NCBI GenBank assembly: GCA_025920435.1
Contig: JAPDLT010000005.1
Span: forward strand, 1-47,185
Source: Candidatus Rehaiarchaeum fermentans
GTDB taxonomy: Archaea; Nanobdellota; Nanobdellia; Parvarchaeales; Parvarchaeaceae
Length of the DNA: 47,185 nt
Reading direction: 5' to 3'
In this document: piece by piece, positions 9,302 to 19,505 of the stretch
Layout: each line of letters opens with the position of its first letter
How positions within the stretch are numbered: position 1 is the first letter of the stretch
Position numbers and translations under genes: made by a program
Notes under the pieces: model-generated
What the model was told of the DNA's origin: nothing
Databases searched by the model: none
What the model saw: only the letters and a program-made list of their open reading frames with translations

Positions 9302-9674
9302 AGGATTGATACACATATATGCTTCTGCAAACAACACTTTTATTCATTTAACTGACTTAACGGGAGCCTATACATTTGAATTAAAAACGAGTGGGCAAAA
9401 AGCATCTGCAGATAGATTTGGTTCTGCTCCTAAGCCTACTATGCTAGCAGCAAAAGAAGTTGCACAAGAAGCATTGGATCGTGGAATAAAGGAAGTTTAT
9501 ATAAGAATAAGGGCGCCAGGTGGAATAAAGTCCAAAAATCTTGGTCCAGGCTATAAGCCAGCAATAATTGGATTACAAAGGGCAGGTCTTAAGATATTAA
9601 ACATAGAAAATGTGACCCCTATACCTCACGGAGGTTGTAAACCTAAGGGTGGAAGAAAAGGTAGAAGAATGTGA
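9282..9674 (+). CDS. rpsK: 30S ribosomal protein uS11
   Basis: 'IHIYASANNTFIHLTDLTGAYTFELKTSG...TPIPHGGCKPKGGRKGRRM'. Confidence 0.96.
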   Translation: MESKVHKGLIHIYASANNTFIHLTDLTGAYTFELKTSGQKASADRFGSAPKPTMLAAKEVAQEALDRGIKEVYIRIRAPGGIKSKNLGPGYKPAIIGLQRAGLKILNIENVTPIPHGGCKPKGGRKGRRM

Positions 9675-9675
9675 T

Positions 9676-10407
9676 ATGGAAGCCAAATTACTATCAAAAA
9701 AAGATAATGAAGAGCTCATTCTTTTAGAAGGCTTCAGTACTGAAATAGTAAACTCTATAAGAAGAGCAATAATAAGGTCAGTACCTACTATGACAATAGA
9801 AGATGTTACTATATACAAAAATTCTTCTTCTATGTACAACGAAGTATTAGCGCAAAGATTAGGTTTAATACCTTTGAAAGTAAGTGGAAACAAAGATGAA
9901 TATAAATTTAAATTACAAGTTAAAGGAGAAAAGACGGTTTACTCGGGAGATATAATTTTTGAAGAAGGAGTTAAGCCAGTTTATGATAAAATGATAATAG
10001 TAAAACTAAAGGAAGGAGAAGAAATAAACTTGGAAGGCACAATAACGAAAGGAGTAGGAGAAGATCATGCAAAGTTCATTCCTGCTTATGTTACGTATAG
10101 ATTTAAACCTCGAGTAAAAATATTAGGCCAACCAAAGGATCCTAAAAAAATAGCCGAAATCTGTCCTACTAAGGTATTCTCTGTTTCGAACAATAAATTA
10201 GAAATTAAAAACGAGGATGATTGTATACTGTGCATGAAATGCAGTGAATTAGATGAAAATATATCCATTGAAGCAGACGAAAAAAGAATAATATTAGATA
10301 TAGAAACCTATGGCTCTCTAACAAATAAGGAAATAATAGATAAAGCTATAGATAATTTAGCTGAAGAATTAAAAGCCCTTGATTCTAAAATAAAGAACAA
10401 GAATTAA
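9676..10407 (+). CDS. rpoD: RNA polymerase subunit D (Rpb3-like) with partial Fe-S domain
   Basis: 'FSTEIVNSIRRAIIRSVPTMTIEDV', and CP...CILCMKC in the ferredoxin-like insert. ATG at 9676 follows the uS11 stop. Confidence 0.93.
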   Translation: MEAKLLSKKDNEELILLEGFSTEIVNSIRRAIIRSVPTMTIEDVTIYKNSSSMYNEVLAQRLGLIPLKVSGNKDEYKFKLQVKGEKTVYSGDIIFEEGVKPVYDKMIIVKLKEGEEINLEGTITKGVGEDHAKFIPAYVTYRFKPRVKILGQPKDPKKIAEICPTKVFSVSNNKLEIKNEDDCILCMKCSELDENISIEADEKRIILDIETYGSLTNKEIIDKAIDNLAEELKALDSKIKNKN

Positions 10408-10417
10408 GTTTCTATAG

Positions 10418-10489
10418 TGAGCCCGGAGGGATTTGAACCCTCAACCTTTCGCACGTCAAGCGAACGTCATGCCGTTAGACCACGGGCTC
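10418..10489 (-). tRNA. tRNA-Val (GAC)
   Basis: GAGCCCG/CGGGCTC acceptor; anticodon arm TTCGC-TTGACGT-GCGAA; T-arm GAGGGTTCAAATCCCTC. Confidence 0.93.
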
Positions 10490-10537
10490 CTATCTAAATA
10501 TTTAAATTTACCAACGCATAATTTAAATGTTAAATTT

Positions 10538-11581
10538 ATGAATCTTTTAGAGTTGGATTTTTCAGATCAAAGAGAAATAATAGAGATGAAATTAAATGGC
10601 TGGAGTCATGCTACAATTTTAGCACATTTAGATATTGATGGGATGACATCTTCAGCCTTATTATCAAAAATACTTAGAAATAAAAATATCAGATTTAGAG
10701 TATATCCCACAAACTACGAAGATTTCAACAAACCGATAAACTATAAGAATGTTATAATACTAGACTTAGAAGTAAAAGAGCCTTACTCTGCTAACATACT
10801 AGACAAAAATGCAATAGTAATAGACCATCATAACATAAATCCTATAGACATAACATTAGTTAATCCTAAGCAGAAATATCCTTACTATTTGCCTACTTCT
10901 GGACATATCTTTGCATTATATAAAGAAGCGCTTGAAAAAGAAGACTGGAAAGCAGCAATAGGAATAATAAGCGATGCTGGCGGAAAAGAATGGAAAGAAT
11001 TTATAGAAAAGGTCTCAAATTATTACAATTTGAAGATTGGAAAAGATGAATACTTTTTTGATTCAGATTTAGGCAAGATGGCGGAAAAATTAAATTCCTT
11101 GATAACTCTTCATGGAAGAAGAGGCGCATTAAAAGTATTCTTCAAATTAAGCAATTCAAAAAGTATAGAAGAATTAGAAAAAGATAAAGAAATCCAGTCA
11201 AATTATGAGAAGGCTAGCAAGATATTAAATGAAATAAAAAGTGACTTTGAAAAAAATAAAGTAGAAGAAGGAAGAGTCCTAATTTATAATATAGATAGCA
11301 AATACAAAAGATTTTCATCTACATTTTCAACTTCTACAGCATTTGAAAATAAAAATAAAGTGCTAGCAATTTACTATAAACTTAATGATGAATTTTATAG
11401 ATTTAATATAAGATCGCAGGTAGAGAATTTAGACTTACGAGAGTTTTTAAAAATAAATACAAATATGATAGTACAAGGTGGAGGCCACAAGGGAGCAGTA
11501 GGTGTTACAGTGAAAGAAAATATGGTCAAAGAATTTATAAATAGTTTAATAAATTATGTGAATGGAAAGAATCAATCTTGA
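10538..11581 (+). CDS. DHH-family phosphoesterase/RecJ-like nuclease (start at MNLLELDF 10538; the track start at 10433 lies inside the tRNA)
   Basis: 'ATILAHLDIDGMTSSALL', 'NAIVIDHHNI', 'VQGGGHKGAVGV' DHH/DHHA1 motifs. Confidence 0.85.
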   Translation: MNLLELDFSDQREIIEMKLNGWSHATILAHLDIDGMTSSALLSKILRNKNIRFRVYPTNYEDFNKPINYKNVIILDLEVKEPYSANILDKNAIVIDHHNINPIDITLVNPKQKYPYYLPTSGHIFALYKEALEKEDWKAAIGIISDAGGKEWKEFIEKVSNYYNLKIGKDEYFFDSDLGKMAEKLNSLITLHGRRGALKVFFKLSNSKSIEELEKDKEIQSNYEKASKILNEIKSDFEKNKVEEGRVLIYNIDSKYKRFSSTFSTSTAFENKNKVLAIYYKLNDEFYRFNIRSQVENLDLREFLKINTNMIVQGGGHKGAVGVTVKENMVKEFINSLINYVNGKNQS

Positions 11582-11819
11582 AGAATTAGATTTCTTTAGA
11601 AATTATAAATCTCCTGAAGGAGTAAAATTTATAGTTTATAAGAAAAAAGGAGAAAAGGAATACGAAGCAGTTTTTACTTGCGTAAAGTGTAACAAAGAAA
11701 ATGAAATAAAGTTTGAAAAATTACCGAAGGAAGAAATAGTGATAAGTTGTAATTATTGCAAATATAATTACAAGGTTCCTTTGTTAAAAATACCTCGTGG
11801 TCTAAAAAAGTTTAAATAA
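11562..11819 (+). CDS. Small zinc-ribbon protein, Elf1-like
   Basis: 'FTCVKCNKENEIKFEKLPKEEIVISCNYCKYNYKVPL': two CxxC knuckles in Elf1-like spacing. Confidence 0.45.
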   Translation: MERINLEELDFFRNYKSPEGVKFIVYKKKGEKEYEAVFTCVKCNKENEIKFEKLPKEEIVISCNYCKYNYKVPLLKIPRGLKKFK

Positions 11820-12559
11820 TGAAACTTGAAGCAGTAAAAATAATTTCTGATCGTCTAAATCTAAAATTTGAGGAAAGAAGAGGTATAAATTTCTTGCTAA
11901 ATGAGGATATATTAAAGAAAGAAATAGAGCTATTAAATTTGAGAAAAAATGACATAGTTTTAGAAATAGGACCTGGATTGGGGGAAAGTATTGATTTATT
12001 AAAAGAGAAAAGTTTTAAGTATTACGTAGGAATAGAATTGGATAAAAAACTTTATAATTATCTAGAAAAAAAGGAAAACGAAAATGTAGTAATAATAAGA
12101 GGAGATGCTTCTAAAATGAGATTGCCCTATTTTGATAAATTGTTATCTAATTTGCCATTTTACGCAGTAGATAAAATAATGTTTAATTTAGTAAAATACG
12201 AAAGTTGGGAAGGAGTACTTATAATTCCACTATCTTTTGCAAACAAACTTGCAGAAAAAAATAGTAATAAAATGCTTTATCTATCTTATTTTTTAAAAAT
12301 AAGTTATATAGAAAAGCTAGACCCAGAATACTTTTATCCAATTCCGAAAACACAAATAGCTCTTGTAAAAATCAAAAGAGAAAGCAATGAAATTACAAAG
12401 ATATTAAGAGAAAATAAAGTTAAGATTAAAAACATAATTAAAAAATATAAAGTTAGCAATTATACAGAAATAATTGATTTATTAGAAAAGAGAATAGAAG
12501 ATTTAGATAGAGAAGAACTATCAAAGTTTATTTCATTTTGTGAATCTAATTTTTGTTAA
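11819..12559 (+). CDS. ksgA: 16S rRNA dimethyladenosine transferase
   Basis: 'VLEIGPGLGESIDLL', 'IIRGDASKM', 'LLSNLPFYAVDKIMF'. Confidence 0.9.
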   Translation: MKLEAVKIISDRLNLKFEERRGINFLLNEDILKKEIELLNLRKNDIVLEIGPGLGESIDLLKEKSFKYYVGIELDKKLYNYLEKKENENVVIIRGDASKMRLPYFDKLLSNLPFYAVDKIMFNLVKYESWEGVLIIPLSFANKLAEKNSNKMLYLSYFLKISYIEKLDPEYFYPIPKTQIALVKIKRESNEITKILRENKVKIKNIIKKYKVSNYTEIIDLLEKRIEDLDREELSKFISFCESNFC

Positions 12560-15500
12560 ACATATCTTGAGATATAGAAGTTATTTTCGAAGAACCATTA
12601 ACCATGGCAACTCCAATTAAACATGTTGCATATTTAGGCACCAAATCATTGTGAGAAATCATTATTATTTGCCTTTGTGCTGAAACATTTTTAAGTAATT
12701 CCGCAAGCTTAGTAACATTTTCGGCATCTAAAGCGGCATCGACCTCGTCAAATACGAAGAAAGGAACATCTGCTACTTTTGCCATAGATAAGGCTATTGC
12801 AAGGGAAACAAGACTTTTCTCGCCTCCACTAAGCATTCTTACAGAAGAGACATTTTTATCTGGAAGAGATATTTTTATTTTAAGACCACCATCAACAACA
12901 TTATTTTCTTCTAATGGCATTATTTCGCCCTTTCCTTTTAAGAAAAAGTTAATTAAATAATTAAATGTTTCATTCAGTTTCTGAAGAGTTGCTAAAAATG
13001 CATCTTTCCTTTTATTTTCTATTTCACTAATTATCTTCTCTATATTTTCCTTTTCTTTCTTTAGTTTTTCCAGTTCTTCGTCTATTTCTCTAACTTCCTT
13101 TTGTAATTTGTTATATTGATCAAGTGCAAGCTCATTTATTTTTCCATAATTAGAAAGTCTATCTTCTACTTCTTTCTTTAACTTAACTAAATCATCTAAG
13201 CTTTCTGAAAAGCTTTCTATATTGAAAGAAAATTTTGACAAATTTTCTTTTATGTCATTAAGTTTAGTTTCTAGTTCTATTTTAGATTTATAAATTTTTT
13301 CTTTATCTGAATTGATCTTATTAAGCTCTTTGCTAATTTTATTTAATTCTTTGGATAAATCATCTTTCTTAAGCCTTAATTCTTCTAAAGATTTCTCAAT
13401 ATTCCCTAGTTCGCTATAAACGGATTCGATTTCCTTTCTTCTTTTTTCAATTTCTTGGAGTAAAACCTCATTCCTTTTATTTAAAGCAACTAATTCGTTC
13501 TCAAGCTTCGATATTAACTGTTCTAAATCATTTTTTCTTTTATTCAAATCTCTTATATATGGTAAAAGTATAGAATTAAGATTTTTTTCTAATTCTTCTA
13601 ATCTAGCAGTCTTACTTGCAATCTCTTTGCTCAATATGTTAAGCTCGTTCTCTAAAACTTCTACATTCTCTTCTTTTAATTTAGACAATTCTTCCGATAA
13701 TTCCGCTCTCTTTTTCTCTAATTCAGCTATATTTTGTACTTCTTTAAGTTTATTTGCATCATTTAAAAAAGGTTTTAAGGAAGTAAGTTCTTTATTATAG
13801 CTCTCTATTCTTGCCTCTATTTCTTTTATTTTTGAATTATTTAATAAAATTTCTTCTTTAATCTTTGCGATTTTATTCTCTATCTCATTTTTTTGCTTTT
13901 GTAGGTCTTCGATTATAGTTTTCTTCATTAATGCATCTACTTTCTTATCAATTTCTTTTGATGATCCACCGGAAATTATTCCATTGCTTTCAAAAATAGT
14001 ACCATCTAACGTTACACATCTATAGTTTTTTAATTTTTTAGCAACTTCGAAATCTTTAACTACTAAAGTATCTCCAAAAACAAATTCCATTACGTTGCGC
14101 AATTCTGGATTATATTCGATAAAATCTATGGCCTTTCCTAAAACTCCTTCTTCCTTTGGTATTTCAATGTGTTTTCTATCGAATATTCTATTAAGTGGGA
14201 GAAAGTTAACATAACCTAGTTTATTAGATTTAATAAATTCTATTGCTTGTTTAGCTACTTCTTCTGTTTCTACAACTACCAAATTTAACCTAGAACCACC
14301 TGCTCTAACAACTGCTTCTGCAATGTCTAGATTTTTAACCTTCACTAAGTTAGAAACTGTATCTAACACGCCTGGGATTTTCTTCAATATATTTACAATG
14401 TTAGGCTCTTCTGGAGTATAAATTAGTTTTGCTTTTACTAATTCTAGTTTGTCTTCCAAATCTCTCTGTTGTTTTAGAAAATATGATAGTTCGCTCTCTA
14501 AATTCTTTTTTTCATTAATTAAAGAGTCTATTTGAGATTGTATAAATTGAGCCTTTTGGAAGTTTTCCAAAATAATTTTTTCACTAGAAATAAGTCTTTG
14601 CGTTTCTATTATATTATTATTTACTTCTTCTAATTCTTTCGTTATTTCTTCCCTTCGCTTATTAGTTTTTTTAGCCTCTTCTAATTTAGAAGATATTAAA
14701 TTACGCTTTTCATTAAGTAATGCAATCTCTTCTCTTAATTTCTCTGCTGTAGATTTATTTTCAGCGAATCTTTTATTATTTATTTCTAAATCGTTTATAA
14801 CATTTTTTAATGACATTTTTGATTCCTCTAAGTTGTTACTTTTGTTTTCAATTTCGAATTTAACTTTAACAGATTCGTTTTCTAATTCTCTTAAACTTTG
14901 CTCTAAACGGTCGTAATTTTCTCCGCCTTCTTCTTTTCTTCTTTTTTCCAATTCTTTAATATTGTAATCTGTATTTTCTATTTCTTTTTCAAGAGCTTCA
15001 TAGTTGCTCCTATATTCCTTTTCTTTTTCTTCTAAGCTAGTAAAATTAGCATTAACTTTTGAGTAAACTTCTTCCAAATCTTTTTGTTTCAGTTTTAATA
15101 TTTTAAACTCTATCTGACTAAGTATTTCTTTATCTTTCTCATAGTTTTCAGCTTTTTTACTTTCTTCTTCAAGTTCTTTAAGTTGTTTAACTTTTTCTTC
15201 TCTTATTAACTCTATTTTCGATATATTTTCTATGCTTTTCTTAAGCTCTTCTTCAGCCTTAACCTTTTTGCTATCAAAAGAACTTATTCCTGAAAGTGAT
15301 TTTATGAGTTCGACTAGCTCTTCTTCTTGAGATTCTACAATTTCGTTTATCTTTCCTTGTGGTATTACATTAATTCTATTAGATATTTTTAACTCTGAAA
15401 GAATGTTTATAAGCTGTTCACGTGTAGCTCTGCTTCCATTTATTCTATATGCACTCTTTCCTTCTCTATTAACTAGTCTAGTAATTATAATTTCATTGCC

Positions 15501-15773
15501 ATACTCTTTGATCCTTTTATCCGAATTATCTATTTTTATTGTAACTTTAGCAAAACCAGGACTTGATTCTCCTTTATAGATAAAATCAGTTAACGATTCG
15601 CCACGCATTTCTTTTTTTGAAGTTTCACCTAAAATGAATAAAATTGAATCGATTATATTGCTTTTTCCAGAACCATTTTGTCCAAATATCACATTAAAAC
15701 CGTTTTTAAAAATCAAAGTAGATTTCCCTTTAAATGACTTAAAATTTTCTAGCTCTAGCTCCTTTATATACAT
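12546..15773 (-). CDS. smc: Chromosome segregation protein SMC
   Basis: N-terminal Walker A 'FGQNGSGKSNIIDSILF', coiled coils, hinge, C-terminal 'LSGGEKSLVSLAIALSMA...FFVFDEVDAALDAEN'. Confidence 0.97.
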   Translation of the reverse strand: MYIKELELENFKSFKGKSTLIFKNGFNVIFGQNGSGKSNIIDSILFILGETSKKEMRGESLTDFIYKGESSPGFAKVTIKIDNSDKRIKEYGNEIIITRLVNREGKSAYRINGSRATREQLINILSELKISNRINVIPQGKINEIVESQEEELVELIKSLSGISSFDSKKVKAEEELKKSIENISKIELIREEKVKQLKELEEESKKAENYEKDKEILSQIEFKILKLKQKDLEEVYSKVNANFTSLEEKEKEYRSNYEALEKEIENTDYNIKELEKRRKEEGGENYDRLEQSLRELENESVKVKFEIENKSNNLEESKMSLKNVINDLEINNKRFAENKSTAEKLREEIALLNEKRNLISSKLEEAKKTNKRREEITKELEEVNNNIIETQRLISSEKIILENFQKAQFIQSQIDSLINEKKNLESELSYFLKQQRDLEDKLELVKAKLIYTPEEPNIVNILKKIPGVLDTVSNLVKVKNLDIAEAVVRAGGSRLNLVVVETEEVAKQAIEFIKSNKLGYVNFLPLNRIFDRKHIEIPKEEGVLGKAIDFIEYNPELRNVMEFVFGDTLVVKDFEVAKKLKNYRCVTLDGTIFESNGIISGGSSKEIDKKVDALMKKTIIEDLQKQKNEIENKIAKIKEEILLNNSKIKEIEARIESYNKELTSLKPFLNDANKLKEVQNIAELEKKRAELSEELSKLKEENVEVLENELNILSKEIASKTARLEELEKNLNSILLPYIRDLNKRKNDLEQLISKLENELVALNKRNEVLLQEIEKRRKEIESVYSELGNIEKSLEELRLKKDDLSKELNKISKELNKINSDKEKIYKSKIELETKLNDIKENLSKFSFNIESFSESLDDLVKLKKEVEDRLSNYGKINELALDQYNKLQKEVREIDEELEKLKKEKENIEKIISEIENKRKDAFLATLQKLNETFNYLINFFLKGKGEIMPLEENNVVDGGLKIKISLPDKNVSSVRMLSGGEKSLVSLAIALSMAKVADVPFFVFDEVDAALDAENVTKLAELLKNVSAQRQIIMISHNDLVPKYATCLIGVAMVNGSSKITSISQDMFNKN

Positions 15774-15776
15774 AAT

Positions 15777-16517
15777 TCAGTGAGAATGAGCATTAGCTAT
15801 TTCTAAGTATTTTGAAGCTAAGTAACAATCATTTAAATGAACAACTCTATTATTATCCCTAGATATTAAGAAAATATCCTTCTTGTCAGATATTATTAGG
15901 TTGCCCAGTTCCATGTCTAATAGCTTGTGCTTTAAATCAATATTTAAATTTTTATCTTTATATAAGAAAATTTCTACATCTGCACCTTTTACTTTAGCGA
16001 AGCTTATTGATTTAGATGTTTTCTTGAGTAATTTTTCCGCTTCTGAATATAGGGATATAAGTGCTATGTGCTTAGCATCCTTGATTACTTTATTTATCTT
16101 CATAACAGAATTGAACCCATCATAAACTTTTGGAAGCCCAGATTCTAATGGATAATTTTCCTCATCGAGCATTTCTTTCAATTTTTTAAAGGCAGAAGAT
16201 TCCAAAGCTTTGTTCAACCTATTTATCTTTTCTTCATATTCTTTTTCATAAATGCTTTTAACGCTCTCGATAATCTCATCAAAACTATTAATTTTATATT
16301 TTATAGGCCTCGATCCTATAATAGTTACAAAACCCTTCTTAACTAAGCTTTCTAAAATATCGTAAACTCTAGACTTAGGAATATTAGCAATAGAACTTAT
16401 TGATACCGCATCTCCTATTTTTTTATTTATTAATGCATACAATGCAGAGGCCTCATATAGATTTAAATCAAAAGTGTCTTTTATTAGCTCTATAAATTCA
16501 CTACTCTCTAGTTGCAT
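15777..16517 (-). CDS. TrmB-family transcriptional regulator
   Basis: N-terminal wHTH 'SISSIANIPKSRVYDILESLVKKGFV', TrmB-like C-terminal domain. Confidence 0.8.
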   Translation of the reverse strand: MQLESSEFIELIKDTFDLNLYEASALYALINKKIGDAVSISSIANIPKSRVYDILESLVKKGFVTIIGSRPIKYKINSFDEIIESVKSIYEKEYEEKINRLNKALESSAFKKLKEMLDEENYPLESGLPKVYDGFNSVMKINKVIKDAKHIALISLYSEAEKLLKKTSKSISFAKVKGADVEIFLYKDKNLNIDLKHKLLDMELGNLIISDKKDIFLISRDNNRVVHLNDCYLASKYLEIANAHSH

Positions 16518-16553
16518 AAGTAATTTATGTAAATTAAGTATTTAAACGATAAA

Positions 16554-16814
16554 TCAGATTTCTGGAAGAACGCTTACATCCTCAATAGAAATATCAATAT
16601 CCTCTATTTTACTAAAAGCCTCTTCCATTTCATCAGTGCTTACAGAATCTGGTGAAATTAATGTAATTTTAAAGGATGAAATTCCAAAGCCTATAGGTAC
16701 TTCTTCTGTCTTATAAATACTTCCATATGCCTTAACTATTTGAATTGCCTTTTCTTTTATATCTACTCCGGGTTGCTTGCTCACTGCCTTTATATTAATA
16801 ATTAGTTTACCCAT
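16554..16814 (-). CDS. Elongation factor 1-beta (aEF-1B)
   Basis: 'EEVPIGFGISSFKITLISPDS...EEAFSKIEDIDISIEDVSVL'. Confidence 0.9.
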   Translation of the reverse strand: MGKLIINIKAVSKQPGVDIKEKAIQIVKAYGSIYKTEEVPIGFGISSFKITLISPDSVSTDEMEEAFSKIEDIDISIEDVSVLPEI

Positions 16815-16816
16815 AT

Positions 16817-16972
16817 TTAAGGTCCCTCAAATCCGCAACTTGGACAAATGTATTTTACTCCTCTCTTTCTGCAATTTCCGCATCTTCCTATATTCTCGCC
16901 ACATTTAGGACATTTAAATGAAGTGCTACCTTCTCGTATAGATAAATCAGTTTTACATGAGACGCACAACAT
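16817..16972 (-). CDS. 51-aa zinc-ribbon protein (HVO_2753-like), absent from ORF track
   Basis: Own translation: MLCVSCKTDLSIREGSTSFKCPKCGENIGRCGNCRKRGVKYICPSCGFEGP*; four CxxC motifs; next to EF-1beta. Confidence 0.85.
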   Translation of the reverse strand: MLCVSCKTDLSIREGSTSFKCPKCGENIGRCGNCRKRGVKYICPSCGFEGP

Positions 16973-17017
16973 TTAAACTAAACTTAGTACTTTTATTAAT
17001 ATTTTACTATAAGCTTT

Positions 17018-17368
17018 ATGATAAAGCAAGTAATAATAGTAAGAAAGGATCTTGGAATGACGACAGGAAAAATTGCTAGTCAGGTTGCGCATGCCAGCTT
17101 AAGCGCTTTTTTAAAGACGGAGAATTTAAGAAAAGAGATAGCACAAAAATGGCTTGAAGAAGGCCAAACTAAAATAGTTTTAAAGGTAAAAGATAAAGAA
17201 GAGTTTGATAAAATTAAAGATTTACTAAGGCAGAACAATATAGATTTTGTTGTGATAGTAGATAGTGGTAAAACACAGATCTTGCCAAATACTGAAACGG
17301 CAATAGGAATAGGACCTATAGAGAGTGAAAAAATAGACCCAATAACTGAAAAGCTTAAATTGTTATGA
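17018..17368 (+). CDS. pth2: Peptidyl-tRNA hydrolase, Pth2 type
   Basis: 'KQVIIVRKDLGMTTGKIASQVAHASLSAF', 'DSGKTQILPNTETAIGIGP'. Confidence 0.95.
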   Translation: MIKQVIIVRKDLGMTTGKIASQVAHASLSAFLKTENLRKEIAQKWLEEGQTKIVLKVKDKEEFDKIKDLLRQNNIDFVVIVDSGKTQILPNTETAIGIGPIESEKIDPITEKLKLL

Positions 17369-17685
17369 GCTTCATATTTAGTTTAGTGGTTCTATCTCCA
17401 GGAATAATTTCACTTTCTCTTCTTTTAATGTTTTTCGGGTTTATATTAATAACATATAAAAATAAACTAGCTGGTTTATTTGGCTGGGTATTTTATGTAA
17501 TCATACTTTATCTCTTTTACTTTTTAAATCTCTTAGAAATGACTTTATTACTTGTAGTTTTGATATTCTTAATCTTTTACGTTTTTGAAGGAAATGAAAT
17601 AATAAACCCACTAATAAAAGAATTGTATTATAGATTAAGATATTTGTTTAGTTATGTTTCTTATATTATAAGAAAATTGCTTTAA
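17365..17685 (+). CDS. Hypothetical multi-TM membrane protein
   Basis: About three hydrophobic helices; overlaps pth2 stop (ATGA). Confidence 0.6.
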   Translation: MSFIFSLVVLSPGIISLSLLLMFFGFILITYKNKLAGLFGWVFYVIILYLFYFLNLLEMTLLLVVLIFLIFYVFEGNEIINPLIKELYYRLRYLFSYVSYIIRKLL

Positions 17686-17687
17686 GA

Positions 17688-17759
17688 GCACCGGTAGTCC
17701 AGTTGGTAAGACGTCACCCTGCCACGGTGGAGACCCGGGTTCAAATCCCGGCCGGTGCA
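17688..17759 (+). tRNA. tRNA-Gly (GCC)
   Basis: GCACCGG/CCGGTGC; anticodon arm TCACC-CTGCCAC-GGTGG. Confidence 0.94.
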
Positions 17760-17778
17760 TTTAGTATTATAAGAGAAG

Positions 17779-17859
17779 CGCTGGGTGCAGGATTCGAACC
17801 TGCATGGGTTTTACCCACCAGCTTTCGAGGCTGGCGCCTTGCCATTCGGCCAACCCAGC
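17779..17859 (-). tRNA. tRNA-Ser (CGA)
   Basis: GCTGGGT/ACCCAGC, class II arm, anticodon arm CCAGC-CTCGAAA-GCTGG, discriminator G. Confidence 0.93.
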
Positions 17860-17931
17860 ATTAATAAATATTATTAATAAAATGATTTGATTATTTCAAA
17901 ACTAAAATTATGAAAATAATTTAATTAATTG

Positions 17932-18948
17932 CTATTCAGAAAATTCTGTCCAAACTTTATGTTCTGAGTAAAAGTATCTAAATATAAATGAAATTAATAT
18001 CCCTAAAAAATTAGCAAAAAGATAGTTGACAAAAAGTGATAAATAGAGCGCAACTAAGTAATTTATTATAAGAGAATACAAAACTGCTAAATGAAATTTT
18101 AACAAACTATTTTTAGATTTTCTTTTATCAAATACGAATTCCCTTAATAATACAAAATTAAATAAAGTAGATCCTTCTATAGAAAAAACTAACGAAATAT
18201 ATTCTTGTATTCTTAAAAATTTAACAAGATAGAACAATATACTTTCATTAACTATTAATCCTAAAAACCCAACGAAAGCAAACTTAAAAATACGATAATC
18301 ATTTAGCCTTAAAAGCTGCTTGAATGTATAAAAGAAAGAAGCAAGAGAAAGTTTTGATTTGCCATATTTTCTCTTTCCAAAAAAATAACTTATACTTGTT
18401 ATTTTGCTCCCTCTTTTTAATGCAAGAAATATATCTATAGCTATTTTCCATTCACCTATTCCTGGTCTTAATTTTTTAATATCAACACTTTCTAACCGAA
18501 ACCCAAAAAACCCTGTGTTTCTATCTTTAAGTACTTTTGTCTCAGGAACAAAGGCTAAAAAAAGTAAGTCAGAAATATTAGAAATTACTCTTCTGATAAA
18601 GCTCATAGAAGATTTATTTATTCTTACACATTCTACAAAATCATATTTTTCTAATTTGTTAAAAATTTTACTTAATAGTCGGAAATCATGCTGAAGATCT
18701 GCGTCCATTACTACTACCTTTGAATTTCGTGGAAGGAGTTTTATTCCTTCTAATACTGCAGATGATATGCCTTCCTTCTTTGGTCTTACTAAAACATGCA
18801 CATTTTTAAATTTATTACACAATTCAATCGTTCCGTCCTGTGAATTATCATCGATAATGACTACTTTATACTTCGATAATTTAGGGAGAAGTACTTTTAA
18901 GTTATCTACTTCTTTATACGTAGGAATAACAACATAATTGTTGCGCAT
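17932..18948 (-). CDS. GT2 dolichol-phosphate glycosyltransferase with C-terminal GtrA-like membrane domain
   Basis: 'VVIIDDNSQDGT', 'VVVMDADLQHD', then 'FAFVGFLGLIVNESILFYLV' GtrA-like TM region. Confidence 0.88.
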   Translation of the reverse strand: MRNNYVVIPTYKEVDNLKVLLPKLSKYKVVIIDDNSQDGTIELCNKFKNVHVLVRPKKEGISSAVLEGIKLLPRNSKVVVMDADLQHDFRLLSKIFNKLEKYDFVECVRINKSSMSFIRRVISNISDLLFLAFVPETKVLKDRNTGFFGFRLESVDIKKLRPGIGEWKIAIDIFLALKRGSKITSISYFFGKRKYGKSKLSLASFFYTFKQLLRLNDYRIFKFAFVGFLGLIVNESILFYLVKFLRIQEYISLVFSIEGSTLFNFVLLREFVFDKRKSKNSLLKFHLAVLYSLIINYLVALYLSLFVNYLFANFLGILISFIFRYFYSEHKVWTEFSE

Positions 18949-19008
18949 AAAAAATCTACTGAATTATGAGATTTTAAACATTTGATAAAACTTAGATTTT
19001 TCAAACTT

Positions 19009-19079
19009 TGCGGCAGACGGGATTTGAACCCGTATCTTTGGCTTGGAAGGCCAATATCCTGCCATTAGACTACTGCCGC
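19009..19079 (-). tRNA. tRNA-Gly (TCC)
   Basis: GCGGCAG/CTGCCGC; anticodon arm TTGGC-CTTCCAA-GCCAA. Confidence 0.94.
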
Positions 19080-19097
19080 TTCTTTTACATTTTATAA

Positions 19098-19496
19098 TTA
19101 AACCTTTACTAATTTATTGATTTCTATATCTAAATTATTCAGAAAATAAACAAGATCTTCATATTTAATAGCTATTATCTTATCGTTCAAAATTAAATTA
19201 TTGTTTTTTGTAACTATAAGTAAATAAACCGGCTTATTGAATCCTAAGCTTTTTATTTTTATTTTCAAGTTATTGAATATTTCTATTAATTTTTGTTGAT
19301 TGAGATAATTGTGATATTTACATTCTATTGCTATGCTATATTTTTCACAGCTTGCAAAAACATCTATTTGATGCTTTCTACCTTTTTCCTTAAAAATAAG
19401 ATTTCTTTTTGATTTAAAACCATACTCCTTAAATAAATCTTTAACCCTTTCCTCAAAATCCAAACCTTTTCTTATATCTATATTTTGAGATTTCAT
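19098..19496 (-). CDS. Mrr/RecB-like PD-(D/E)xK nuclease (likely start MKSQNIDI at 19496)
   Basis: 'EERVKDLFKEYGFKSKRN...HQIDVFASCEKYSIAIECKYH': D-x(n)-ExK catalytic signature. Confidence 0.75.
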   Translation of the reverse strand: MKSQNIDIRKGLDFEERVKDLFKEYGFKSKRNLIFKEKGRKHQIDVFASCEKYSIAIECKYHNYLNQQKLIEIFNNLKIKIKSLGFNKPVYLLIVTKNNNLILNDKIIAIKYEDLVYFLNNLDIEINKLVKV

Positions 19497-19505
19497 ATAT
19501 ATTAT

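Noticed and set aside
10433-10537. N-terminal extension of the DHH protein ORF
   Set aside because: It overlaps the tRNA-Val gene; conserved start is at 10538.
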